DNA from: Anastatus disparis
Lineage: Eukaryota; Arthropoda; Insecta; Hymenoptera; Eupelmidae
Reading direction: 5' to 3'
Assembly: GCA_017163975.1 (NCBI GenBank)
Contig: JAFFSR010000237.1
Location: forward strand, 5,022,001 to 5,086,000
DNA: 64,000 nt
Shown here: piece after piece, positions 39,926 through 51,224 of the stretch
Layout of the letters: the number at the start of each line of letters is the position of its first letter
Numbering within the stretch: position 1 is the stretch's first letter
Notes under the pieces: generated by a model
Database searches by the model: none
The model's input: the letters and a program-made list of their open reading frames with translations, nothing else
Told to the model about the DNA's origin: nothing
Program-made: the position numbers and the translations under genes

Positions 39926-41193
39926 AACGTCACAAGGCTCTCTTTGACGAAAATTTTCAGTGTAAATAAACGTGTATATAGTAAATGACGACACTACGAT
40001 AAATTGAGAGAAACAGAGCATAATAAAACTTGCAATTTCTATAGTAAACTGTGCTCTTATATATACACGTATATATACACTGCATTAGTACAATCAAGCT
40101 TTAGAATCAATAGTGCCTTATATATATGAATTTTTTTCAAAATTCACCTCGTCAGAAAAATTATTGATATGAAAAATTGTCTTATTTTTTTTCAAATAAT
40201 TTTACGAGATAAACGATAAAATTTTTTATAAATTTAATTTCACACGTTTAAATAAACATCTCCCATACTAATACAAATGTCCTAAAGGACATAAAACACA
40301 ACTTTTGGCCAAGTTTTCAAACTAATATAATTTGTTAATTTAAAGTTAGGTTCTGGTCTGTCAAAAGTTTAGATTTACGTAATTATTATACAGTAAATTA
40401 TGTGTTTTATTGTCAAAATTGTTGTTTAATGACTAGCCTTTGAGATATATTTATATTAATATAATATTACTATTGCTTTGTACAAAATATTACTCTTGCC
40501 CTATGCAAAGAAAGATAAATTGATTATCATATTGATCAACGCATTTCTTTTAATTCGATAAAAAACACATATTTATTTTTAAATTTATATATTTTATTTT
40601 AATCATCGTCATATAACATTTAAATATAAAATTTAAATAACTGATGTTTAGTTTTGATCTGTAAATTACAATCCTTCTTCAATCACATATATCTCTGATT
40701 AATAAAAGTACTAAATCAAAATAAAAACTACAAAAAACTACTATTTCTGTATGATCACCTACACTCATGTACACGATACTGTATACCTTGAAAATAGCAA
40801 ATAAAGTCCGACCAATTCATATGCATTCAAATGAACGAACGCACAAAAAGTGAAAGAAACAAATAAACAAAAAAAAAGAAAGAAAGAAAAAAAGAGCGAG
40901 TGCGAGAGAAAGAGTGAGAAAGATAGAGAAATACTTATTTGGAGCAATTTGATGAGGCAATTAATTTTGATTTCAGCAGGCCTTCCGAAAATTCGAGTGT
41001 ATCCGATTATTCAAGCCAATGGAGCAGAATGAAATTGTACGAGGATGCTGAACGATTGGGTACTACCAGTAGAAATAGCAACAGTAGTAATAGTAATAGT
41101 GCCAGTAACAGTAGCGCTAGTAACTGTGCTTTGGCTTATGCATCGTGTACAGAATCGCCTTTACAGTTATTTACCGAAATCGTATTTCGTTAA
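30070..41193 (+). CDS. DM4/12 family secreted protein, gene 3 (221 aa, 4 exons)
   Basis: Exons are 30070-30183, 32424-32644, 34742-34858 and 40980-41193, joined in phases 0, 2 and 2, ending at TAA. Residues 1-25 form a signal peptide, followed by VLLFPQN without the R-x-K-R site found in genes 2, 4, 5 and 6. The sequon N70-L-T follows LP. The linker has a serine run (83-88). The signature is G118-R-K-C121-L-L-R-T-I-C127, then ETPLDKSG and EEIIHLLLT. The last exon has Y171-x-x-A-x-x-x-G178. A Ser/Asn-rich insertion (181-199) separates it from the closing C200-x6-C207. Function is unknown. Gene 4 is its closest neighbour in the helix after C-x5-C (EIIHxLLT). The 6.1 kb last intron is the longest in the array and holds a foldback element, a SINE and a TA repeat. 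The acceptor CAGCAG at 40974-40979 was used at its second AG because only that restores the frame. Confidence 0.9.
35032..36186. mobile_element. Mariner-type foldback element, composite
   Basis: It starts TACAGTACCGC and ends GCGGTACTGTA, so CAGT/ACTG ends lie inside TA dinucleotides, as in Tc1/mariner elements. The left arm (35032 to about 35475) and right arm (about 35750-36186) are long near-perfect reverse complements of more than 400 bases. A third copy of the right terminal sequence, in right-end orientation, lies at about 35466-35614 and ends CGGTATTGTA. This suggests one element (35032-35614) joined to part of another. No transposase reading frame remains. It is inside intron 3 of gene 3. 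Confidence 0.85.
36518..36710 (+). mobile_element. tRNA-derived SINE, copy B
   Basis: It carries the A-box-like TAGCACAGTCGG at 36529-36540 and the B-box-like GAGTTCGAATCCC at 36572-36584. The body GATTGATACAAGCACCACTG matches copy A (4443-4634) with few changes, and the tail is A-rich. It is sense-oriented in intron 3 of gene 3. CGT occupies the anticodon position in both copies, but the anticodon stem does not pair well, so the parent tRNA is unresolved. Confidence 0.87.
39880..39922. repeat. (AT)n microsatellite
   Basis: About 43 bases of uninterrupted AT dinucleotide in intron 3 of gene 3. Confidence 0.95.
41068..41124 (+). repeat. AGY/AAY trinucleotide tract coding Ser/Asn in gene 3
   Basis: Imperfect repeats of AGT, AGC, AAT and AAC code for residues 181-199 of gene 3. 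The tract lies directly before the closing cysteine pair and has no counterpart in the other five genes. Confidence 0.85.
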
Positions 41194-41322
41194 AAGCCTT
41201 AGACCCTTTTCCCTTTAATTATTTTTTTTTATTTTTTTTTTCATATAAATCTATATGTTTAAGTTTTGTGAAAAAAAGGGTCAAGCTAAGCTAAGCCTAA
41301 AAAAAAAGCCACTGGAATGATC

Positions 41323-41516
41323 TTTTCCATCACAGCGGCCCGGAAACAGCACTTTCGGTCCTGCGACCAAAACACAAAAGTGTTGTTTCCGGGACGCGGG
41401 TGATGGAAAATAGTATACCTGGCAAAAAAGGGAACTTGTTCGCCTCTTAGCACGCGTTTAACACCCTCGGCTACGCCTCGGGCGTTATTACACGCGTGCT
41501 ATGGACCGAACAAGAT
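41323..41516. repeat. GC-rich double palindrome (foldback element)
   Basis: The first hairpin is 41323-41410. TTTTCCATCAC pairs perfectly with GTGATGGAAAA, and inside it CCCGGAAACAGCACTTT pairs with AAAGTGTTGTTTCCGGG with one G-T. The second hairpin, about 41431-41516, pairs TAGCACGCGT (41448) with ACGCGTGCTA (to 41501), flanked by CTTGTTCG and CGAACAAG. The loop region CACCCTCGGCTACGCCTCGG is itself partly self-complementary. The base composition is far from that of the surrounding DNA. Confidence 0.8.
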
Positions 41517-42501
41517 GTTTCCTCCCGCAGGTACGTAATATACTATTTTTTTTGTATGTACGCTTGAATTGATACTAAATTGGCTACATGCTTTAACTTT
41601 TGATCTTTTGATGAGTATTTATGAAGTTTCAAGCTATTGATTCAATATCTAGTTCTTCAAACGTTCGATGATCACTTATAGGTAGACGTGAATTTTGAAG
41701 AGTGGATCGTATTTCAATTTTCACCTTAAGGCTATTGATTAAAGCTCAATTTTATACCTTTTTTAGTTTTATACACTTGAATTAACGTTTTAAAAATAAA
41801 AGTTTTTTATTCAAAATTATTAGCAAATTATGATTTTTTTAAATCCAAAATTATAATTTTAAATAATATTTAACATTCTCTATTGTTAAATCATCACATA
41901 GCAAAACAAGATTAATTTCAAACATTCATCACGTGCATTTCTGTATAATGTACCATCATATTATTGTTCCATCATTAGACATATTGAAAGTGAAAAAGAA
42001 GAAAAAAAAGAAGGTAAAAATATTGTCTGTATTATGCGGTTGATTCTTGCTTCCCTTACACAACGTTGCACGTGTATTGCTCATCAATAAATTATGCTCT
42101 GGCATTTGATTGGACACTTGCGATTAATATCAACAATCGATCAATCAAACGTCAATGTTGTTATATAGATTGAAAAGCATTGAAATCGAAAAGCATCGCA
42201 AATATATTTGTATATATATATATAGACACACACATAAATATTATATAACAATCCAAAAAGTTTTGTATACAGAAGATAATTTAAAGCGATGTTATGTGCT
42301 TGTATAAGTTAATAAAAATGTCACGTCAACGCTTATGTGTATAATCATGAAATAGTAGTGTAAATGCATAAGGCATTCTTATGCAACCTGTATGTTTCTC
42401 TGTGTATTGTTAATAAAAATATAAAATTTGATTATTTTTAAAAGTAGCAGCAATAAAAGTTTCGAGCTTCGTATAGTTTATTGTTATAAAAATCTTTGTT
42501 C

Positions 42502-42907
42502 CACTATTGAAAAAAATATGAAATTCAATGCGCGTACTTTAATTGTTGATGAAATTTTCACTTGGAATTTAATGTGTTCTAATTATAAAAATAATAAAAA
42601 TTAATGCTCATTTTCAAAAAACTAATACTTTCTACTGTAATTTTAATGTTAGAGAACATGAAATTTTTAAATAAAATTTCATATATTTTTTGCATTAAAT
42701 TTCATGTACTCCAACACTAAAATTACAGTAAAATGTAATAATTTGTTGCAAATCATTCTTAAATTTAGGTTCATAAATATTAATTTTCTTACGTATTATA
42801 CTTAATAGTCATTACGTAATATCACTTTAATAGTCGAAAGACATTAAATTTCATGTGCAAATTTCATTGGAAACTGCATTAAATTTCAGGTATTTTTTAA
42901 CATTTTA
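42502..42907. mobile_element. Inverted-repeat (MITE-like) element, family 1 copy B
   Basis: The left end has CACTATTGAAAAAAATATG then AAATTCAATGCG. The right end has CTGCATTAAATTTCAGGTA then TTTTTTAACA. The internal arms TTTCACTTGGAATTTAATG and ATTAAATTTCATGTGCAAAT are opposed. It matches copies A (13450-13884) and C (49454-49735), more diverged than copy A. Confidence 0.65.
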
Positions 42908-44899
42908 TTTAATCTTATTATTTAATATTTTATTAAAAACTAGATAGCATATTCATCTATGTATGTGGAAGAAATATTACATATTTCATTTTTAAAAAGA
43001 GATATAAATTACATAGACTTTATTTTTAATAAAGAGAATTATATTTCGTATTTCTATTTTCATTGAAAAGGATTTTATAACATTAAAGTAAATCCATATA
43101 AAATTATCATATATCAAACATCTTTTCTTCACTTTTAGCAAACGTTATTAAAAAGTTCAAAAGTGTATCAGATTGCGCCAACGGATTGAAATAACAAACT
43201 TTTGTAAGCTGAACTAATTTATGTTATTACATTATTATGCAGCGCCATTACCAATTGTAATAAATTTTCAATTTTGATTTCTTATTTATTCGATAAGAAA
43301 ATTACAATACTGATAATAACAATATCTAAATATTTAGCATTGTTTACCATTACTTTGGTGTAAGGAAGAAAGAAAAATTGAAAATAAGAAACGGTACAAT
43401 ATGAACTTTCGGTACAAAGTAAACTTTTCCAATAGTTTTACAAAATGAAATTCAAATTTATGCATAAGAATATCCCATTTCTAATTAAATAGTACAAAAT
43501 TATTCGACTGCTTTATACATATTTATCACGATTTTATGTTGAAAATAATTATAAGTTTAAATTTTTTATTTTTCACCGATATGAAAGTTTTAATTTTAAG
43601 CAATTTTTTAATTCATTGTGTACGTTTATATACTTTAAACAATTGAAATCTTAATTTTAATTCATGTTGCGATTTAAATATTAAATTAACAATAAAATTA
43701 GAATTTTAATAGTATTAAAGAAAAAGGTACTTTGCTACATCAAAGGTAAGTATTTTGATTTAAAACGAAACGTAAAATTTTAACGAAGAAACGAAATCAG
43801 TTTGAATTTAATGTTAAAGAAAATGAAATTGCACCATCATTTGTAACTATTAACACCAAAAGAATAAAAATCTTTTTAAATAATATATTGTGTAAAATTG
43901 ATTTATTCTTACAATTAATAAAAACAAGAATAAAATCTATCAATCTCGTTCTAATTCCAATCGACATGCGTAATAAAATGTTTTTATGCCGGCCATCAGA
44001 AAATCCTAAAATCAAAAGAACAAAAAATTCCTCATAAATTTTCACAATTTAATTCTAATAAAATAGAGCAAAAAAAAGTAAACTACTAAAAGTATAGTAA
44101 TAAAGTATATGACGTCTTAACCCCTCTGTAATGAAGCAACTCTTTCTCTCTTTCTCTCTTAACGAAATTGACTCGTTTTAGCTTTATTAATAAAGTTGAG
44201 CTACGAAGAAAGTTGTGTAGCCACAAGCTTTTCTCTCTTGCTTGCTTACTCTCTTCTCTTCCTTTGTACGCTATATATACTCGAACAATGCGATGACAAC
44301 TGGTGTTACTGGTACTTGCTTCTGCTTCGTTTTATACAGAGCAAAGAAAAGAGAAAGAGAGAGAAATAGTAAGGTTGCACCAATTTGTTCTTATATAAGT
44401 GGCGTATACCGGAATTTGTCTCTTAGACTTACAGTTACAAGTTCATCCTTTTCTATTTCTGTCTCTCCTTTTAGTTATGTATATATACGTATAAAGATAC
44501 GTTTTATGTAAAAGATAGAGCCGGAGAGAGAGAGAGAGGGTCAGAAATGATGATAAAGTTGTTCAAGTCACGCACATATTTTGTACATGAAAATTCCTTG
44601 CGGGTGCATGCATAAAGTGTAATTTCTCTTATGCTAGGGAAACTTACTCTCTTTACAATGACTCTCTATGTGACTTTAACTATTTTATTCTTTTTTCCTT
44701 TTCTTCTTCTTTTTTTTTTCAACTTTGGACCAAAGCTTCTAACTAATTCTAGTAAGCTCCTAACTCAGCTCGTTCTCTCTTGGCTTTCTTCTTCTCTTTC
44801 TCTCCTTTAGCTTTTAATGGGAGCTACATCAATTTTAACTCGTGAGTTTCTAAAACGCCTTTAGGTGTTAAAGATATCATTGTATTTCAGCGTATAGCC

Positions 44900-44924
44900 A
44901 TATATATATATATATATATATATA
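44900..44924. repeat. (AT)n microsatellite
   Basis: 25 bases of uninterrupted TA dinucleotide in the gene 3 to gene 4 spacer. Confidence 0.9.
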
Positions 44925-46558
44925 CGTGCAGCATACATACACACAAAATATACTGGAAGTGCAACTTCACATACTTTGCCAAGGGCACCTTTATACAAGG
45001 CTGACAGTGACGAAGTGACTCTTAAAGTTACAACAACTATTTTGTGAGAGAGCTTTCGAATATATGTATATATATTCTCTCTCTTTCTCTCGCCCTCTCT
45101 TTTCTTTCTCTTACTCACAAAAGCTCTTTACTATCCCACAATGAACCTATTGGGAATTTAAGTTAATAATAACAATTTAGGTCATATAAGCTAATGATTT
45201 TGAGGCTTTCGAAATTTTAGCCAATTAACTTGTTCATTAACGTTTGCTCAAACAATTCCCTCTATTCGATGTTTTCTGGTATTGTACATTTGTACAAAGT
45301 TTTTTGAAATTTTAAATTTTCGTTTTTTTTGAGTAATTAGTTACAAGCGGAGGATATACATTTTAATTTATGGTGATTTTTAAAGTTTCGATATGAAAAA
45401 TTTACATTATTATTTATCTTTGGTAATAATTCTTGAATTCTCAAAACTTAAGACATTAAAATTATTTACATAAATAATGACCTTATAAAATTTTTTTTTT
45501 CAATTCCACGTTGGAATATTCCAAACCGCATTACAATAAATTAAATATAAAAAACTTTATTTCATTCAGTATTACAAAATTGTTTACATCCATAAAACAT
45601 CGTTAATAACGAGCTTTTTCCGAAAACTATTCAAAAAAGGAGCCTCAATTTAAATATTATTCAAGCATCCCTGCAGCGAACTTTATAACAAAAAGCAATA
45701 AAAAACACATTTTATAAAAAGCGAAAAAACGATAAAAAAAGAAGTTGGATACTGCGCGTTAGAGAAAGCAGAAGTTTAGAGAAGAAGAAGAAGAAGAAGA
45801 AGCTTTACTCCTTGGCATCCCAGTGAATTTGTTAGCGAAGGAATGTAATTCGGTTGCGCTTCTGCTATACATGAAACAGTTACATAAGGTTTCCCCCAAG
45901 AAAGCAAAGAAGAAGAAAAAAAAGGAAGGTAAGAAAACGGGGTATAAGGATATTTGTTTTGGTGTTAGCGAGAAACAACCGAAGGAAGAAGGAAAAAATA
46001 AGAGGGAGAAAAAGAGAGTTAATAAGATAGACAGACGACGCATATGGACAAGAGGAAAAAAAGCAAAAAAAAAGAGAAGAAAAAAAATAAAGGAAGAAAG
46101 AAAAGAATAAAAGGTTATACGACAACAGAATGTAAATTTCTTCTTAGCTTGTATGTGTTAGCCTTTGACGCTTCTCTTTTTCTTTTTTCTTCTTTTTTTT
46201 TAACGTTACGCGCGCTGTCTATACGCGCACGTGGACCGAGTGCAGAGATAATTCTCTCTTCGACAAATCACGTACCACCCCTCCAAAAAAAAAAAAAATA
46301 AACTTTCACATACGAATATCAAACTTATTTACTCTTGTATTTTTTTTCTAGTCGGAGCTTGTTTCTTTTTTCTTCTTCCTGTGACTTTTCTTTAACAGTT
46401 GGTAGCTCTTCCTAGTTGGTAAAACTCTTCTTCCGTTTCAAAACTATGAAACAATAAAAAAAAATTTTTTTTTTCTTATCGCACGAACAAACAAGAATTT
46501 AAGATTTCTTTTTCTTCGTTTTTTTCTTCTTTTTTTTTAAAACATTGTTCTCTTAAAC

Positions 46559-49500
46559 ATGCTTTGGAAATCTTTTTTATTTTCACAATTGCTCCTTAGC
46601 TGCTTGATTGAACAAAGTCAAAGTTATAATGAATTTAAATTTCGAAATAAAAGACAAGTCTTGATACCACCACCGATTGTTTATCCGTTTGGAGGTACAG
46701 TGAAGGTGAGAATTTTTTATTTTATTTATGTTATATTTAAATTTGAAAAGTTTTAAAAACTTTTATTTACAATTTAGTTGTAAAATTTATCGTTATTGTA
46801 AATTTGGTTCTAGAATTATATCTTCACACTCGATACATTTATTTTCATCTCGAATTTAAATTCTCATACAATTTTCATAAATTACTCGTTGTTTTTTTAT
46901 TACAAGCTGCAGATAATTAATCAACCAATCTATTTGCAACCGTAAAGATAAATGAAGCGAACTGGATTGTTGCAACAGAGTTTAAAAATGTTGTTCAATT
47001 TAAAGTAAAAAAGAGAGAGAGAGAGAGAAAAAAAAACAACTTTTTTTCCTAAACGCTAAAGGGCTCTTTTTGCGACTAGGTTAGATTAACAGTAAGATAA
47101 AGTACCTTTTAGCTTTGGATGAGAGCTATTTTTAGCTTGAATAAATAGAGAAAAAGAAAAGAAAAAAAAAGAAGAAGAAATCCAAGAGAAGAATAAAAAA
47201 AAGGTGGAGAAATAGAATGCGGTACACACTCGATTCGGTACGCGCTTTAACCTGACATGACAATTAACTCTTGTTTTACCGCTAAATAAAACTTTTAGCC
47301 CTTTTTTTCTTCCCCCGAAAATTGTCTTTAATTAAATTAAGAAAAAAAGAGCTTGAAACTTTCATTGATCTTTTCTATTTTGTTTTTTTTTATCTTCTTC
47401 TATACTCTTCATTTCATTATTTTTCTTGATTTATTATAAGTGAAGCTCTGTATGCATTACGTTTTTACTTTATTGGTATACTTTATAAGAATAACGTCAA
47501 ATTTTCAGAATATTTCTGGAAATTTCCCAGGAAAAACTGTACGTACGGACGAAAAGAAAAGTTTCGTGATAAAGTAATAAAAAAATATGTTGTACGACTG
47601 TCTTGAGAATAAATAAGTCTCTTTTCCCCGTTCTTATACAAAAGTTGAAATATAAGAAGAAATCAAGCGACTGACAAGGTCGGTTTTTTTCTCTCTCTCT
47701 TTTCGTATAACTTAGAAAGAAAAACACACACACACGGAGAAAAAAAGCCAATCCTTTTGCTTTAAGACTTTTTCCTCTTTCACTCTTTCATTTCTTCTTT
47801 TGCGTTTTGGAAAATTTTCTGGTTGATAAAATAAATGTGTGAGAAAATATCGGATGAAAAAAAAAAGGAAATCCCATTCTATGAACCCCCACTCAATCGA
47901 TTCGGAGGAATGGGTGGAGGAGAGGGGGGTGGGGAAATCCACTTAATCAAGTACGGGGCTTTTTATCCATTCAACGTTTCCGCGCGCTTGTTCTATCTCA
48001 CTTCTATCGGGGGAGGAGGGGGAGGGGGGTAGGGAAGCAACGATTGTTTACTGACCGTAAAAATCAATTTATCGCTCTTTTGTTATCGATTGTTCAAATA
48101 ACGAATTTTGCACTGTAATCTGCATTATTGAAAAACAATTATTTATCGTTCATTATTGACGTGTTAATTAATTATCTGAAAGTAGTTTGGTGGTTCAAGA
48201 GTTGAAAATTGAACATCCAAAAATTCATGCTGTAAAATATCATTTTTTTCTTCCTTTATAAATGCGAAATTAGTTCTTTTAATATTGGGAAAACAGAATT
48301 TCATATTTTTGGTTTAATGTTATTAAAAATGATTTTTATCGAAGTAAATATTTAATTTTAAATGGATAGATACAACATATTAAATATATAAATCTTTCAA
48401 CAATCAACGGAAAATTTAATGAATAAAAAATTTTTAATTCTTGTTCAATTTTCAACGGCTAAAAAATATTAGGAATTTTTTTATTTCATTAAACAAAAAT
48501 TAAAAGCTCGCTTATGAATCCATTTTTAAATAATGCGTGCAAAATATTCACTGAATAAAAATACAAAATTTTATTTTTAATAATATATGTGAAATATTTA
48601 TTGAATAAAAATAAAAATATTTAATTAATTAACGTATATTATATTTATATAATATTTTAAACGTATAAATATATCTGCATATATATCTACGTTATTGACT
48701 TTATTTTTATATTTATTTTTATAAATTTCAACATAATTTAATTTAACGGATGATAAATAAAGGATTTTTGTTTGAATAACCAAACAATATGATTTATTAA
48801 TTCATCCAATTTATTATATTGATCACCTTTGTATTCAAACAATTATTTTTAAGCCAAGTTTTGTCAATATATATTTATTTTAAAATTCAATTTAATCATC
48901 TTTGTTCGGAGAATTTTCTCCATTTTATTAAGAACATTAAAATACAAACGTATTTTGTGAACTAAATATTAAATTAAATGATGAAAAAACAAATCGTTGA
49001 AACATTTTTGTATAAAAAGAATTTTTAAAATTTCCATATAAATAATGAATATATTACTTGACATTTTGCATGAAATGTATTGTTGTAGTTAGTATTCGGT
49101 TGTGCCATACCAATTGCCATGCCAGGTAGAATTTTGGTTTACGGCCAAAATTTCCAGTTCCAATTTCCTTTGCCACAAAATGCAACTTTCTTCAGCGATT
49201 ATTTTTCATCAAAAAGAGCAGCAACAAGACGACGACGTCGTAATACTGATATCATTGACGAACGCTCAATTTTTTATCGTTTCGTCGAAGATGAATTGCA
49301 AAGGTATACAATGTAGTTTATCTTTTTAATAAAATCAATTTGATTACTATTTTCGAATATCAACATTTTTTTTGCTATTGAATTAACTTTGTTTGATAAA
49401 AATTATAGATGCAAAAATAAAATTTTACAAGTGTGATGGCCATTAAAAATAAGAACTGCTCTTTTAAATAAGACGTGAAATTCAATGCGTGTACTTTAAT

Positions 49501-51224
49501 TTTCAACGAAATCTGTACATGAAATTTAGTAAATTTCATTGAAGTAATATTAAAGTATAATATATATGAAAATAAATGTTTATCAACATAAATTTAATGT
49601 TAATTTGCATCTATAATTAATTCATTTTTTCTGTAATTTTAATGTAAGATTACATGAAAAAGAATACAAAAATTACATAGAATTTATTTTTAGTACACGC
49701 ATTAAATTTTATGTATTTTTCGTCCTTCGGTGTATTTTTAAGTCAAGAAGAAAAATTTATTAACCCATATAATTGAATCTTTCGAAACATATTAAACAAT
49801 ATTATACTCTAAATAACATAAGATTTATCATACAACAACAAAAAGTAAAAAAAAAGCTTACCTTAAATTCACGATGATCAATCGTTCAGCTCATACGTCG
49901 CGCGATATTAAAAACTGAGATAATGTATGCTTAGAAATTTCGGCTGCCAGGAATAAAGATGTTAATTTAAAAATTTTTTTCTCTCCTTTTGCGCATTATA
50001 TATCTTTTAGGCGTGGTGGTCCCGGCAAAGATTGCTTGAAAAGAAGCATATGCGAAGCCGCCGAGACAACGTTGAAGGATGATAGTCTAGTCGGTGAAAT
50101 CATCCATGTGCTACTCACGTAAGTTACAATTTCATTTCTATTCTTGACATTTTTTCTCTTCTCTTTTCACAAATTTTTCTCTAAAGTCTAGAGATTTATT
50201 TTTTTCAGTATTTTTGTTTGTAAAATTCACTTTTGGTAAACGTGTTAGTTTTAGCAACTTTTACTATGTCAATATTAATAATCTAAAATGTTTAAATAAT
50301 TAAAAAATTTAATGAGTATAAGTTACGATTTGCAGTATCTCGTACGACTCTTCATAATAAATAGCTTTTAATTAAATACTAAGTTAACGTTGAAATCATT
50401 CCAAAAAGTTGAAATAATTGGCAAAGTCATTTGCATTAAATATTAAACGTTTTTAATAAAAGTAATTAAAACGTTTGCAGCATTGAAAATTCAATAAGAT
50501 ACATATGCTAGTTTGAATTAAATTTCATTTTAAAAAATTTTATTTAGAATAAATCATTTTATTAAAAATTCTAATTTATAATTAATTGGAAGAAATTATA
50601 AAACATATCTTCGCGCTTACATCCAATAAAAGCGAAATAAATTCAACCTGTTAAGAATGACAAAATACGAAGTAACATAATATATTAGTATTTATTAGAC
50701 TGTTAAACGAAAGTTGTATAGTCATTTAGAAAATTGCTAAGCATTAAAGTATAATAGTTGACAACTTGACGATGTGATTGGACAAGTGTGCGGCGAAGAA
50801 AAAAAGAAGAAGAAGAAGAAAAAAAAGAAAGAAAGTAACATTTCTTTTACTCTCATAATACTCTGTCATTTTTATTTACTCTTCGTCGACACGAGTTTTT
50901 ATAACCCCCCATAGTTACGTACGTATATATCCACTCGAGTTAGAAAGAGAGAGAGAAAGTAGGGAAAAAAAGGATAGAAAGAAAAAACGAGAGAAATATA
51001 TAAAACATTTTAGGACTTATATTTCTCGGTATATATATTTTTCTTATATGTGTATTTTTTTTTATTACAGACCGGACTACGGTAACGGATCATTACTAGT
51101 CGACAAAGAGTATAAGGAAGCTGCTTATATTGGCAGAAAAGGTGATGATAACTGTTCAAAGGCATATCCAGCTTGCCCAAAAGGATTTGCTATCTTAGAT
51201 CATATCTCTAAGCTTTACGAATAA
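46559..51224 (+). CDS. DM4/12 family secreted protein, gene 4 (207 aa, 4 exons)
   Basis: Exons are 46559-46705, 49089-49303, 50011-50118 and 51071-51224, joined in phases 0, 2 and 2, giving 207 residues and TAA. Residues 1-22 are a signal peptide. R29-N-K-R32 directly precedes QVLIPPP. An extra cysteine (C54) lies in the FGCAIP strand. N80-A-T follows LP. R96-R100 is a run of five arginines, the strongest second basic site in the array. The signature is G126-K-D-C129-L-K-R-S-I-C135, with Lys where others have Leu/Met. The last exon has Y171-x-x-A-x-x-x-G178 and C185-x6-C192. The acceptor at 49087-49088 (TTGTAG) is used; the AG four bases later would break the frame and lose the conserved L-V-F-G start. 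Function is unknown for the family. AATAAA at 51909 is a distant candidate poly(A) signal. Confidence 0.9.
48009..48034 (+). other. Potential G-quadruplex in intron 1 of gene 4
   Basis: Four G-runs (5, 5, 6 and 3 G) are separated by short loops, which fits a canonical G4 pattern. A second G-rich patch lies at 47905-47934. Both are on the sense strand of an otherwise AT-rich intron. Confidence 0.6.
49454..49735. mobile_element. Inverted-repeat (MITE-like) element, family 1 copy C
   Basis: The left part GTGAAATTCAATGCGTGTAC matches copy B almost exactly. The right part ACACGCATTAAATTTTATGT is its inverted partner. Internal ACATAAATTTAATGTTAA matches copy A. It is shorter than the other two, so probably internally deleted. 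It lies in intron 2 of gene 4. Confidence 0.65.

Larger units (their letters stand above)
41194..46558. other. Intergenic region between genes 3 and 4
   Basis: 5.4 kb without a supportable gene. It holds a GC-rich double palindrome (41323-41516), an inverted-repeat element (42502-42907), a TA run (44900-44924) and long purine or pyrimidine tracts from 44.1 to 46.5 kb. Lys- and Phe-rich open frames at 45759-46301, on both strands, are produced by these tracts. Confidence 0.55.

Noticed and set aside
45759..46301. Overlapping Lys-rich and Phe-rich frames on both strands
   Set aside because: Produced by purine/pyrimidine tracts; low complexity on both strands.
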